Below, piece after piece: positions 35,715 through 47,039 of a stretch of DNA of 64,000 nucleotides. The stretch's first letter is position 1; each line of letters begins with the position of its first letter. The notes beneath the pieces were generated by a model. The model did no database searches and had not been told where the DNA came from. It saw only the letters and a program-made list of their open reading frames with translations. A program made the translations under genes and the position numbers. The DNA comes from Neomesorhizobium albiziae (GTDB taxonomy: Bacteria > Pseudomonadota > Alphaproteobacteria > Rhizobiales > Rhizobiaceae): the NCBI RefSeq assembly GCF_900114255.1, contig NZ_FOSL01000006.1, positions 124,001 through 188,000 on the forward strand, in the 5' to 3' direction.

Positions 35715-36167
35715 ATGTCGAACGCGAAAGTACTGATCAACACGCAAGCGGGAACGATTGAGCTTGAGGGTGAGGACTCCTTCGTCCGCACCTATCTGGA
35801 TAAGCTCATACCCATCATAGAGCGCGCCCGCTTCGGCGCCGGAACGATCATTGCAAATGGCGAGGTGATCGCGCCCGACGCGGAGGGCATGCCGAAGGCG
35901 CGCACCAGGCGCCGGGTGGCGCCGACGCCGATGGGCGAATCCTGCCGCGACCGGGTGAAGCGGCTGCGCGACGAAGGCTTTTTCGCCGAGCGCCGCGGCA
36001 TCAGCGACATCGTGCACGGGCTGGAAGCTCGGGGCCACGCCCACAACGTCAACCAGGTGGGCGCAGCGCTTACCACCATGTTCGAGCGCCACGAGATTCA
36101 GCGCACGCCGGTGGAGGGCAAATTCAAGTATCACTGGGACCACCGGTCGCAATCGGCAGCCGCTTAG
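35715..36167 (+). CDS. Conserved hypothetical protein with winged-helix-like C-terminus
   Basis: Protein of 150 residues; no named family recognised. The N-terminal ~50 residues are beta-rich (AKVLINTQAGTIELEGED). The C-terminal ~65 residues have helical spacing like a winged helix (SCRDRVKRLRDEGFF, ISDIVHGLEARGHAHN, VNQVGAALTTMFERHEI, then a basic turn KFKYHWDHR), suggesting nucleic-acid binding. ATG 35715 is favoured; other starts upstream in frame lack support. It is followed by a palindromic repeat. Confidence 0.65.
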   Translation: MSNAKVLINTQAGTIELEGEDSFVRTYLDKLIPIIERARFGAGTIIANGEVIAPDAEGMPKARTRRRVAPTPMGESCRDRVKRLRDEGFFAERRGISDIVHGLEARGHAHNVNQVGAALTTMFERHEIQRTPVEGKFKYHWDHRSQSAAA

Positions 36168-36270
36168 AGCGAAAGCGCCTTTGTTCTGAAGCGTCATTTC
36201 CGCTCTAACCCGTTGTTTTGGCGCATGATGTTATCCAAAAAATCTGCAACTTTTTGGCATCATGCTCTAA
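36166..36270. repeat. Palindromic rhizobial intergenic repeat (GCATGATG type)
   Basis: It contains AGAGCG...CGCTCT arms followed by GCATGATG (36223-36230) and CATCATGC (36258-36265) flanking CCAAAAAA/TTTTTGG-like pairing. It begins at the stop codon of the preceding gene. This type of repeat is very common in Mesorhizobium-like genomes. Confidence 0.65.
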
Positions 36271-36301
36271 GCAGCGCTGCCGCTCTCGCGCGGCCAGGCG
36301 C

Positions 36302-36673
36302 TCAGCCATCGACAAAGCCGCCATCCCGTGCCTCGTGCGGGATGGTCCAGCCGAAATAGACTTCCGCCTCGACGATCCTGCCGCCGCGAACGGTGAGGAT
36401 CTCGGTGTTGCGGAAGCGTTTTCCCGTGGTGCCCGTGCCTTCATAGGTGACGAAGACGCGGTCGCCCTCCTGCACCAGGTGCTTGTATTCGAAGCCCGAA
36501 ATCGTCTCGCTGTTCGGCCAGCAGCGCTCGAAATAGGTTTTTCGGTCGATGCGGTTGTCGAGCGGGCTGGTGAAATGGAAATCGTCGGCGATGACGGCCT
36601 CGATCGCGGCGCGGTCCTTGTCGACATAGGCCTGGTAGGATTTTTTGGCGATAGCGATTGGATCACTGGACAT
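36302..36673 (-). CDS. NTF2-like (SnoaL-type) protein
   Basis: A single cone-shaped alpha+beta domain of 123 residues. Motifs include AIAKKSYQAYVDKDRAAIEAVI, DDFHFTSP and a C-terminal strand pair (RNTEILTVRGGRIVEAEVYFGW). Members bind small ligands or act as cyclases/isomerases; no catalytic residues can be assigned. ATG 36673 has AAGGAGG seven bases upstream; the frame continuing into the repeat DNA is not coding. It stands alone. Confidence 0.82.
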   Translation of the reverse strand: MSSDPIAIAKKSYQAYVDKDRAAIEAVIADDFHFTSPLDNRIDRKTYFERCWPNSETISGFEYKHLVQEGDRVFVTYEGTGTTGKRFRNTEILTVRGGRIVEAEVYFGWTIPHEARDGGFVDG

Positions 36674-36749
36674 TTTTGGGCCTCCTTCGAGGGGAAACAG
36701 CCGGGCAGGGGCGTGGGTTCCAGGTGGGATGCTGCCTCGTTTGAAAACG

Positions 36750-37317
36750 CCCCCTCTCCGTCTCGGCTTCGCCTCGACACCTCTCCCCCGCTTCGCAGGG
36801 GCGAGGAACCCAAGCTGGAGAAGCGCTGGCATCGCGGCAGCGGTTCCTCGCCCCCACGAAGCGGGGGAGAGGTGTCGAGGCGAAGCCGAGACGGAGAGGG
36901 GGTCCTTTCATCAGCACAAGCTTCTCCATTGCCACGCCCGCTTTCGCGTCTGGCCATTGAAAGAAAGGTGGGAAGCGGGGCGCTGGGTCAGCACCTCGTA
37001 AGTAAGTAATCTGGCGCCTTCCCAGCGCCCCGCCGGCGTTTTCATCGGACCTTCCGGTATGCACCGGTGGTTTCTACGTGTCAGCGCCAGATCATACCGC
37101 GCCTGGTTCCCGTCAACGCGGGAAATCGTAGAGACTCCGGGACAGCCCCCCGTCTCCACGGCCACGTTAGCCGCTTGCCCGAAGCGCCGGTTCCTCCCCG
37201 CAAACCACCGTCATGATCGGCGTTCCCGCAGGAGAAACTGCCGATGAGTGTGCGGCAGCGGCAAAGGGGTGTGGACAAAACAAAATGAAAGACTGCTGAC
37301 AGATGCTGACAATGTGG
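36750..37317. repeat. Mosaic intergenic repeat, copy B (inverse of copy A)
   Basis: 36750-36902 is a large inverted repeat with arms of about 60 bp around a ~31-bp core. The core is also found, inverted, at about 10510-10540. Blocks 36931-36959 and 37289-37317 are exact reverse complements of 10368-10396 and 9995-10023. 36990-37040 holds a GGGGCGCTGGG hairpin. No gene is credible here; frames are repeat-derived. Confidence 0.8.
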
Positions 37318-37382
37318 GGATGGCTGGACTGGCGGGCTGGTTGGTTCTGCACCGCTTTCGTACTGCCGACCTGTCACAGCAT

Positions 37383-37580
37383 GGATTCCCGACACTCTCC
37401 GCTCGTTCCTCGCTCACGAGGTCGGGAATGACGGGTGTGTTTAACCCACGTCGCCAAATTTGCGAGGCCGCAGAGGCTCTCGCCGTATAACTCTGCATTG
37501 ACGTTTTTGCGTCGTCCCAAAACGAAATCCGTCATTCCCGACCTCGTGAGCGAGGAACGAGCGGAGAGTGTCGGGAATCC
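37383..37580. repeat. 52-bp perfect inverted repeat pair
   Basis: 37383-37434 and 37529-37580 are reverse complements of each other over 52 bases, separated by 94 bp. Each half also carries internal symmetry around GTCGGGAAT. This is typical of dispersed rhizobial repeats. Confidence 0.75.
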
Positions 37581-37666
37581 AGCCTTGAACGAGGTCGCAG
37601 CGGTTCAGGACGAGAGGGTTTCAACAGCAGGCGTGTTTTCTGCACCGTTCTATCCATCGCGAACGT

Positions 37667-37826
37667 CACGGCATGGATCCCCGGGTCTACGCGACGGCCT
37701 TCGCTCCTGCTCCGCCCGTGGATGACGAAGGGAAGGATGTCGCCGTCAATCGCCAACGTTGGTGATCTGCGCAAAACCTCTCGACCTCGTCATCCTCGGG
37801 CTTGACCCGAGGATCCATGCCGTGAC
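37667..37826. repeat. Dispersed repeat fragments with inverted GTCACGGCATGGATCC arms
   Basis: GTCACGGCATGGATCC at 37667-37682 is repeated inverted at 37811-37826. Together with the preceding elements, the whole 36674-37935 gap is repeat DNA without a supported gene. Confidence 0.6.
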
Positions 37827-37935
37827 GGTCATGACAGGAGCGGTGGGCAGGACGCGCATCGTCTGGTCTCCCGAAAATCGATTCCGATTTCCGGGCCGAT
37901 GCATTAGACCTGTGCCCTCAGCAGGGAGGACGACG

Positions 37936-38391
37936 ATGGACTGGAAACTGCCGCGCGAGGGTGGCTGCCGCTGCGGGCGGGTGCGCTTTGCCGTGACTGC
38001 GCCACCGCTCGCCACCACCGCCTGCCACTGCACCGGCTGCCAGAAGATGAGTTCCTCGGCCTATTCGCTGTCGGCCGCCATTCCCGCCGAGGGTTTTGCG
38101 GTGACCGCGGGCGAGCCGGTGATCGGCGGGCTGCACGGGCCGGACGCGCACCATTATTTCTGTCCCCACTGCATGTCGTGGATGTTCACCAGGGCCGAGG
38201 GCATGGACTGGTTCGTCAACATCAGGCCGACCATGCTCGACGACACGAGCGGCTTTGCGCCCTTCATCGACACCTTTGCGGGGGAAAAACTGGCCTTTGC
38301 CCAAACCGGCGCGGTGCACAGCTTCGAAACCCTGCCGCCGATGGACGCGTGGGAAGGGCTGATGGGGGAGTACAAGGTGTGGGTGGGGTGA
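37936..38391 (+). CDS. GFA/CENP-V domain zinc protein
   Basis: Glutathione-dependent formaldehyde-activating (GFA) fold, 151 residues. Zinc-binding Cys sets are visible: GGCRCGRVRF, CHCTGCQK and FCPHCMSW. Family members bind zinc, and some add glutathione to formaldehyde; most have unknown substrates. GGGAGGA precedes ATG 37936. It is the last host-like gene before the AT-rich OLD-type gene. Confidence 0.88.
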   Translation: MDWKLPREGGCRCGRVRFAVTAPPLATTACHCTGCQKMSSSAYSLSAAIPAEGFAVTAGEPVIGGLHGPDAHHYFCPHCMSWMFTRAEGMDWFVNIRPTMLDDTSGFAPFIDTFAGEKLAFAQTGAVHSFETLPPMDAWEGLMGEYKVWVG

Positions 38392-38580
38392 GGGTGTTTC
38401 TTCCATAACAGAAAAAACGGGCTTATCCGCTTCCCAAAACCTTAACGGCGATGAGAGTGTCCAAGCTTTTATTAGATAGTTTGCATGTATTGCTGAATTG
38501 AAAGGGCTTAAATCGTATCTGGATAATCATCTTCACCTATGCAAACCTATAAAAGGAATGCGTAGGAAGGGGCAACATAG

Positions 38581-40476
38581 ATGCGCTACAAGAAATTTGA
38601 AATAAAGAATTTCAAAGGAATTAGAAACGCTACTTTGGAATTCGACCCTTTTGGAAATGCAAGAGTTTACTCTTTGGTTGGATTAAATGAAAGTGGGAAG
38701 ACAACAATTCTGGAAGCAATTCATAGTTTCTCCCCAGATGCAGATACGCAAATAGTGGTTGGGTCTGTTTCTACTATTGAAGAACAGAGGCGCCAGAGAG
38801 TTCCAAAAGACAAAATATCCGACTTTACCGGTGATATTTCTATATCTGCTGCACTTACGATGGATAAAGGAGACAAGGATAAGATAATAACCTTCTCAAG
38901 GAATAAGGGTATCACTATTGATCCCGCATGTTTGACCGATGAGTTTACCTACTCACGAATACAACGCTACAAGGATGGCGATTTTGTTGGTCCATTCCGA
39001 GGATGTTCGCTGAATCTGAAAGTCAGGAGTGGAAAGCAGAAGACACTTAGAGATCCAGATTGGAAATCTGAGGAGATGCCAATTCTAAACTATATTGAAT
39101 CATTATTTCCAGTTATTGCTTACTTTCCAACGTTTATATTTGATTTTCCGGATAAAATATTTTTATCTGATCGTCATGTTAATAAGGTAAATGATTTTTA
39201 TAGAAAGCTTTTTCAAGATATACTTGACTATGATGGTAGAGGACATAGCATTAAAACTCATATATTAGAAAGGATAGGGAAGGATGAGTATAAAGTTGAA
39301 TTTTTCTTGTTTTTTCCTATTTATACGAAATCAAACGAATCTGAAAAAATAAAACAAGTAGTTGATAGGGCTGCTCGCGCGGTAACAAATGTTGTTTTTG
39401 AAAGGTGGAATAAGATATTTGGAGAAGATATATCTGGAAAGGAGGTTGTAATAGAATTTACGCTTTCTGAGGCTCCGGATATAGTTAAGGATGGTGTAAA
39501 GAAAGAGAAGAGTACGGATCATGATATTTACATTGAGTTTTTTGTAAAGGATGGAGTTAAGAGGTTTCCGATTAAAGATCGTTCTCTAGGATTCCGGTGG
39601 TTTTTTTCCTTTCTCCTTTTTACACAGTTTCGGGCAGCGCGAAATGATGATCGGGCAATATTATTTCTCTTGGATGAACCCGCCTCAAATTTGCATGCAG
39701 CAGCACAGCAAAAACTTATCGACAGCTTCCCTGAGATTGCTCGCAACCCTCATACGCTCATTTATTCAACCCACAGTCACTACATGATCAACCCGCATTG
39801 GCTGGAGCAGACGATCGTCATCAAAAACGACCCTGTCGATCAATTTAGTTCGATTATGCAACAAGCATCGGTCGATGAGGATGCTTATGATGTTCAAGCG
39901 GTTCCCTATCGACGCTTTGCTACAGAACATCCGAAGAAAACCAGCTATTTTCAACCGGTTATCGATAGATTGGATGTTGTCCCGTCGAGGTTTGATATGG
40001 ATAGGGCCAGCGTCATATTAGAGGGAAAGTCAGACTATTTTATTCTTGAATATTTTGCCAAGGTTCATTGGTCGAAGCAGCTTCGGTTGCTACCTGGGTT
40101 AGGAGCAGGAACACTGGACGCTCTTATTGCGATAAGCAGGGGATGGGGACTGCCGGTTAGAGTAATGCTCGACTCTGATTCTGCTGGTGTGAAAGAGCGG
40201 GAACGGTATCTGACCTTGCTTGGACTATCCGATCAAGAAGTCTTCCTGATTGGAGACATTTCAGGTGCAAAAGAAATCGAGAAGATACTAGCGCCGGCTG
40301 ATCTTGCGCTTATCGGATCGCACGTTGGCTCAACGAAGCTTCCTTCAAAGAAGCAGATACTTTCGTTCTTTCAGACATCATTGGCCAGCAAGACTAAGGT
40401 CAAGCTGACAAGTGAATGCGAGGCAACGGCGGGTGCAATTTTGGATGAACTGGAGAAGAGGTTATCGTCGGCGTGA
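38581..40476 (+). CDS. OLD-family ATPase/TOPRIM nuclease, horizontally acquired
   Basis: Protein of 631 residues. It has an N-terminal ABC/SMC-type ATPase with Walker A GLNESGKTT (34-42), an ABC-like SLGFRW region and Walker B ILFLLDEPASNLH near 360, then a C-terminal TOPRIM with VILEGKSDYF (about 479) and VMLDSDSAG (about 528), the acidic metal ligands. OLD-type proteins are DNA nucleases active in phage defence. No GajB-like helicase follows, so Gabija is unlikely. The first ~1.1 kb is strikingly AT-rich with codons unlike the surroundings, while the TOPRIM part is nearer host composition. It is a single gene between GFA and carB. Confidence 0.88.
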   Translation: MRYKKFEIKNFKGIRNATLEFDPFGNARVYSLVGLNESGKTTILEAIHSFSPDADTQIVVGSVSTIEEQRRQRVPKDKISDFTGDISISAALTMDKGDKDKIITFSRNKGITIDPACLTDEFTYSRIQRYKDGDFVGPFRGCSLNLKVRSGKQKTLRDPDWKSEEMPILNYIESLFPVIAYFPTFIFDFPDKIFLSDRHVNKVNDFYRKLFQDILDYDGRGHSIKTHILERIGKDEYKVEFFLFFPIYTKSNESEKIKQVVDRAARAVTNVVFERWNKIFGEDISGKEVVIEFTLSEAPDIVKDGVKKEKSTDHDIYIEFFVKDGVKRFPIKDRSLGFRWFFSFLLFTQFRAARNDDRAILFLLDEPASNLHAAAQQKLIDSFPEIARNPHTLIYSTHSHYMINPHWLEQTIVIKNDPVDQFSSIMQQASVDEDAYDVQAVPYRRFATEHPKKTSYFQPVIDRLDVVPSRFDMDRASVILEGKSDYFILEYFAKVHWSKQLRLLPGLGAGTLDALIAISRGWGLPVRVMLDSDSAGVKERERYLTLLGLSDQEVFLIGDISGAKEIEKILAPADLALIGSHVGSTKLPSKKQILSFFQTSLASKTKVKLTSECEATAGAILDELEKRLSSA

Positions 40477-40551
40477 CTCCGGAAACGACACGCGGCAGTG
40501 TTTCGGCCTGAAACGACAAGGGGACGCTGCCCCTCACCTGCCTGCCGGCAT

Positions 40552-40575
40552 CCTCTCCCCGTGAACGGGGAGAGG
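40552..40575. repeat. Palindromic repeat, probable terminator
   Basis: CCTCTCCCCG-TGAA-CGGGGAGAGG is a perfect 10-bp stem between the OLD-type gene and the carB 3' end. There is no T-run, so termination is uncertain; the sequence is a common dispersed palindrome. Confidence 0.6.
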
Positions 40576-40589
40576 AAAGCTAATCACGC

Positions 40590-44078
<3,489 letters not shown>

Positions 44079-44426
44079 GCGTTGTTCCGTCGGCTTTGCG
44101 CTTGCGCGAACAACCGGGACGGAACTCTCCACATTTACGCGCTGACGCGTCGCGGAGCCCCGGCCGGTGGCGCAGAAGAGATTCTGTTGTCAGGCTAGGA
44201 GGGCCTTATAGGGAAGCAAGGCGGCTTAGGGAACCCCGGAAATTGCAGGTATCGCGGCCCTGGGACCAGTCGTTGTGGAAACCGTCATTTGGCAGAGATG
44301 TTCAGTGTATAAAATCGCAATTTATTAAAGAATTGCGCACTTGTTAGTTTAATTGAAGAAATTCTGCGATCATGCCATAGTTATTCCAAATTTTATCTGT
44401 TTATTTAAAGTAAGTGGAGGCGCTAA
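44079..44426. promoter_or_regulatory. AT-rich promoter region of the protease/nuclease cassette
   Basis: A gene-free 348 bp between divergent carB and the cassette. The half next to the cassette is AT-rich. CGCAATT (44316-44322) and AATTGCG (44331-44337) form a perfect 7-bp inverted repeat with an 8-bp spacer, a candidate operator. No regulator gene is adjacent. Confidence 0.5.
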
Positions 44427-46805
44427 ATGGTTGATATCCGCACTTACGCCGAAGTCGAAAATGTAGTCCGTCAGCGGCTGGCGAAGACACGGCCCGAAAT
44501 TGAAACCTCGCTTGGCCATATTGCCCGCGGCAACCCCCTGGCGTCCGAGCCAAGTCCGATACGGCGCGTGAACCGCTTGCAGGCCAAGGCCGACCTGTCG
44601 CGCGACGAAGCGCAAATTATCGCGGCCGCAATCGACATGGCTTCGGCCAAGGACAGCAAGGCCGAGGCAGCGAAGGCGGCCGGACCGGAAGCGATCCTCG
44701 GTTCAACCCTCGATTTCGTCGGCATAGCTTTTCTGGAGCGGGGACGTCGCGCGGCCGATGCGGTGGGGCGCGTCGCCTTCCGCAAGGAAAGGCCGCAAGG
44801 CTCCGGATTTCTGGTTGGGCCCCGGCTCTTTCTCACCAACCATCATGTGATTTCGACGCCGGCCGATGCGGCGCGCTTCCAGGTTCAATTCGATTATGAA
44901 TATGACCGCTTCAACCGCCCGCGCGCATCAACGGACTTCGTCTTCGATCCCGATTTTTGCTTTGTCAGCGATGGGATCGAAGGACTGGACTACACGTTGA
45001 TCGGTCTGGGGGAAAGGCGCGCGGGCGCGCGGCAGCTTGATGAATTCGGCTTCATTTCGCTTTCCGACGCCGGCGACAAGCACATGCTGGGTGAGATCGC
45101 CAATGTGATCCAGCACCCCGACGGGCGGTTCAAAGAAGTGGTGCTGCGCGAAAACCACCTGGTTGCGCGCGATGAAACGCTCCAGGTGCTGCACTATGTG
45201 GCCGACACCGAACAAGGCTCGTCCGGCTCTCCGGTATTCAACAACGAGTGGGAGCCGATCGCGCTGCATCATTGGGCAGGCCCATGGCGGGAAGTGATGG
45301 GTAAGGACGGCCAGCCATTGTCTCGCGAGATCAACGAAGGAATCCGCATAAGTGCAATCGTGCGCGATCTGCGCGACCGCGTGGCAGGCTTGAAAGGCTC
45401 GACAAGGACGATGGTCGTGAAGGCGCTGGCGCTTTGGGAGGAGACCGCTCGTAGTATGGGCGAGGCCGCGGCTCCGGTAACGCCAGCCGCCGGCGGCAAC
45501 GCCGCTCCGAACGCTCGCATCGCCGAAGAGCCCGCAACGCCCGGTGCGCGGACAAATGCAGATGGCTCGGTCACTTGGACCTTTCCGATCGAAATCAGTG
45601 TCAGAGCGCCGCTGGCGAGCCTTCCGGCAATCATCGAGAGTGAGCCCCTCGCAACAATTGCGCCGAAGGGCGGCGGTGTCGGGCGAGCGGAGGCAGCGAA
45701 ATGGCAGAAGGAAGACTTCAGCGACCGCGGCGGCTACGAGCCGGGCTTCATTCCAGGTTTCGTGCTGCCCCTGCCAAATCATGACGCGGCGCCGGGCCGG
45801 GCGGCGCGCAATCTGCTGGCTAACGCCGGCAATGACCAGTTCGAGCTACGCTACCATCATTTTTCGATCGTCATGAATGCCGATCGGCGGCTCGCCTATT
45901 TCACTGCCTGCAACATCGATGGTTCTCGAACCAAAGCGATCAACCGTGAAGACAAGACAGTGATCGACGACCCGACGTTGAAGGATCTTGGCGTGGAATC
46001 AATCGGAGCGGAAGGAGCCGAAGCGAGCGACGATTTCAGCCCGGATCGCCGGATTGACCTCAACGAGCAGATTTACAGGCCTTTCTACGAAAAGCAGAAG
46101 GTGCCCGGCTTTCCGGACGCGCAATCCAAGGAGCGCATCGCTCGCATGTTCCAAAAGGGCCATATCATCATGCGCGGCGATCCCGCCTGGGGAACGAGCG
46201 ACGAGGCTCTGGCGGCGGAGCATGACACGTTCTTTTATACCAATGCCGCTCCGCAGGTTGGGTTCTTCAACCAGGGCAGCGCCCTCAACAGGCCTGGCAG
46301 CAAAGGCAAGTTGCGCTGGCGCGCGGTGGAGACATATGTGCTGCGCAATGCGGTGACGATGCGTGGGCGGATAACTGTCTTCGCGGGGCCGGTGTTCCGC
46401 GAGGACGACCCCCCATACCGTTTCGACAGCCGCATTCCGTTGAAGTTCTGGAAGATTGCGGCGTGGAGCGATGGCTCCAATCTGCGTTCGATAGGGCTTG
46501 TTGCCGACCAGAAGCCAGTTCTCGAGGTGATGCCGGAAGGTTTCGATTCACAAGCCGAGGCTTTCGACGACCCCCTGGAACTGGCGCGGGTCTCGGAGTT
46601 CCTTTCGACGGTGGCGGAAATCGAACAGCTGACCGGTCTGGATTTCGGGACCGCACTTCGCGAGGCCGATATTCGCGCCGGTTCCGAGGCGGTCGGCGTT
46701 GCGGCGCAGACACTGAAACCGGAGGCGTTGAGCGTCGCGTTGAAACTGCCGAAGACAGCAGACGGAAGGCGAGCGAGCAAGCGGCGGAAGAAATCTCCTG
46801 GCTGA
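44427..46805 (+). CDS. Cassette gene A: trypsin/V8-like protease fused to a DNA/RNA non-specific endonuclease
   Basis: Protein of 792 residues, first gene of the cassette; GTGGAGG precedes ATG 44427. After a helical N-terminus (about 1-90) comes a trypsin-like protease domain (about 100-330) with His140 (LTNHHVI), Asp188 (GLDYTLIGL) and Ser266 (GSSGSPVF). A Pro/Ala linker (about 345-385) leads to a bba-Me endonuclease of the NUC type (about 440-700): His579 in FQKGHIIMRGDP replaces the usual DRGH, Asn606 in YTNAAPQ and Asn615 in FFNQGS. A basic tail closes the protein. The protease probably senses or processes, and the nuclease is the likely effector. No signal peptide. I do not recognise a named system with this fusion. 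Confidence 0.85.
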   Translation: MVDIRTYAEVENVVRQRLAKTRPEIETSLGHIARGNPLASEPSPIRRVNRLQAKADLSRDEAQIIAAAIDMASAKDSKAEAAKAAGPEAILGSTLDFVGIAFLERGRRAADAVGRVAFRKERPQGSGFLVGPRLFLTNHHVISTPADAARFQVQFDYEYDRFNRPRASTDFVFDPDFCFVSDGIEGLDYTLIGLGERRAGARQLDEFGFISLSDAGDKHMLGEIANVIQHPDGRFKEVVLRENHLVARDETLQVLHYVADTEQGSSGSPVFNNEWEPIALHHWAGPWREVMGKDGQPLSREINEGIRISAIVRDLRDRVAGLKGSTRTMVVKALALWEETARSMGEAAAPVTPAAGGNAAPNARIAEEPATPGARTNADGSVTWTFPIEISVRAPLASLPAIIESEPLATIAPKGGGVGRAEAAKWQKEDFSDRGGYEPGFIPGFVLPLPNHDAAPGRAARNLLANAGNDQFELRYHHFSIVMNADRRLAYFTACNIDGSRTKAINREDKTVIDDPTLKDLGVESIGAEGAEASDDFSPDRRIDLNEQIYRPFYEKQKVPGFPDAQSKERIARMFQKGHIIMRGDPAWGTSDEALAAEHDTFFYTNAAPQVGFFNQGSALNRPGSKGKLRWRAVETYVLRNAVTMRGRITVFAGPVFREDDPPYRFDSRIPLKFWKIAAWSDGSNLRSIGLVADQKPVLEVMPEGFDSQAEAFDDPLELARVSEFLSTVAEIEQLTGLDFGTALREADIRAGSEAVGVAAQTLKPEALSVALKLPKTADGRRASKRRKKSPG

Positions 46806-47039
46806 GTTGCGTGCCTATAGCGGGTTGGTGAATCCCGGAAACAATGTCGGGATTGGTAAAGCCCCAGCGGATCGCAAAATCTCGCTGGCGGCCGCCAAGT
46901 TTGCCGCCACGCCGGGGCAGATACCGTAACCGCGGGGCAGCGAAGAGAGAATGACCAAAGTATTGCCAGAGAATTCATTTTGAACGAACATCGCAAGACT
47001 GCGCCTCCCGAATAATTTCGAAACAGTGATGGTGTTCAG

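Noticed and set aside
36205-37725. Several open frames inside the repeat cluster
   Set aside because: Composed of palindromic repeat sequence, shared with 9995-10614 in other frames, with no domains or start signals.
38581-40476. Gabija or PARIS system
   Set aside because: Only one ATPase/TOPRIM gene; no GajB helicase or separate AriA/AriB pair nearby.
46815-46988. 58-codon minus-strand frame in the gap between cassette genes A and B
   Set aside because: Looks mildly protein-like but has no ribosome-binding site or family; kept only as an open question.
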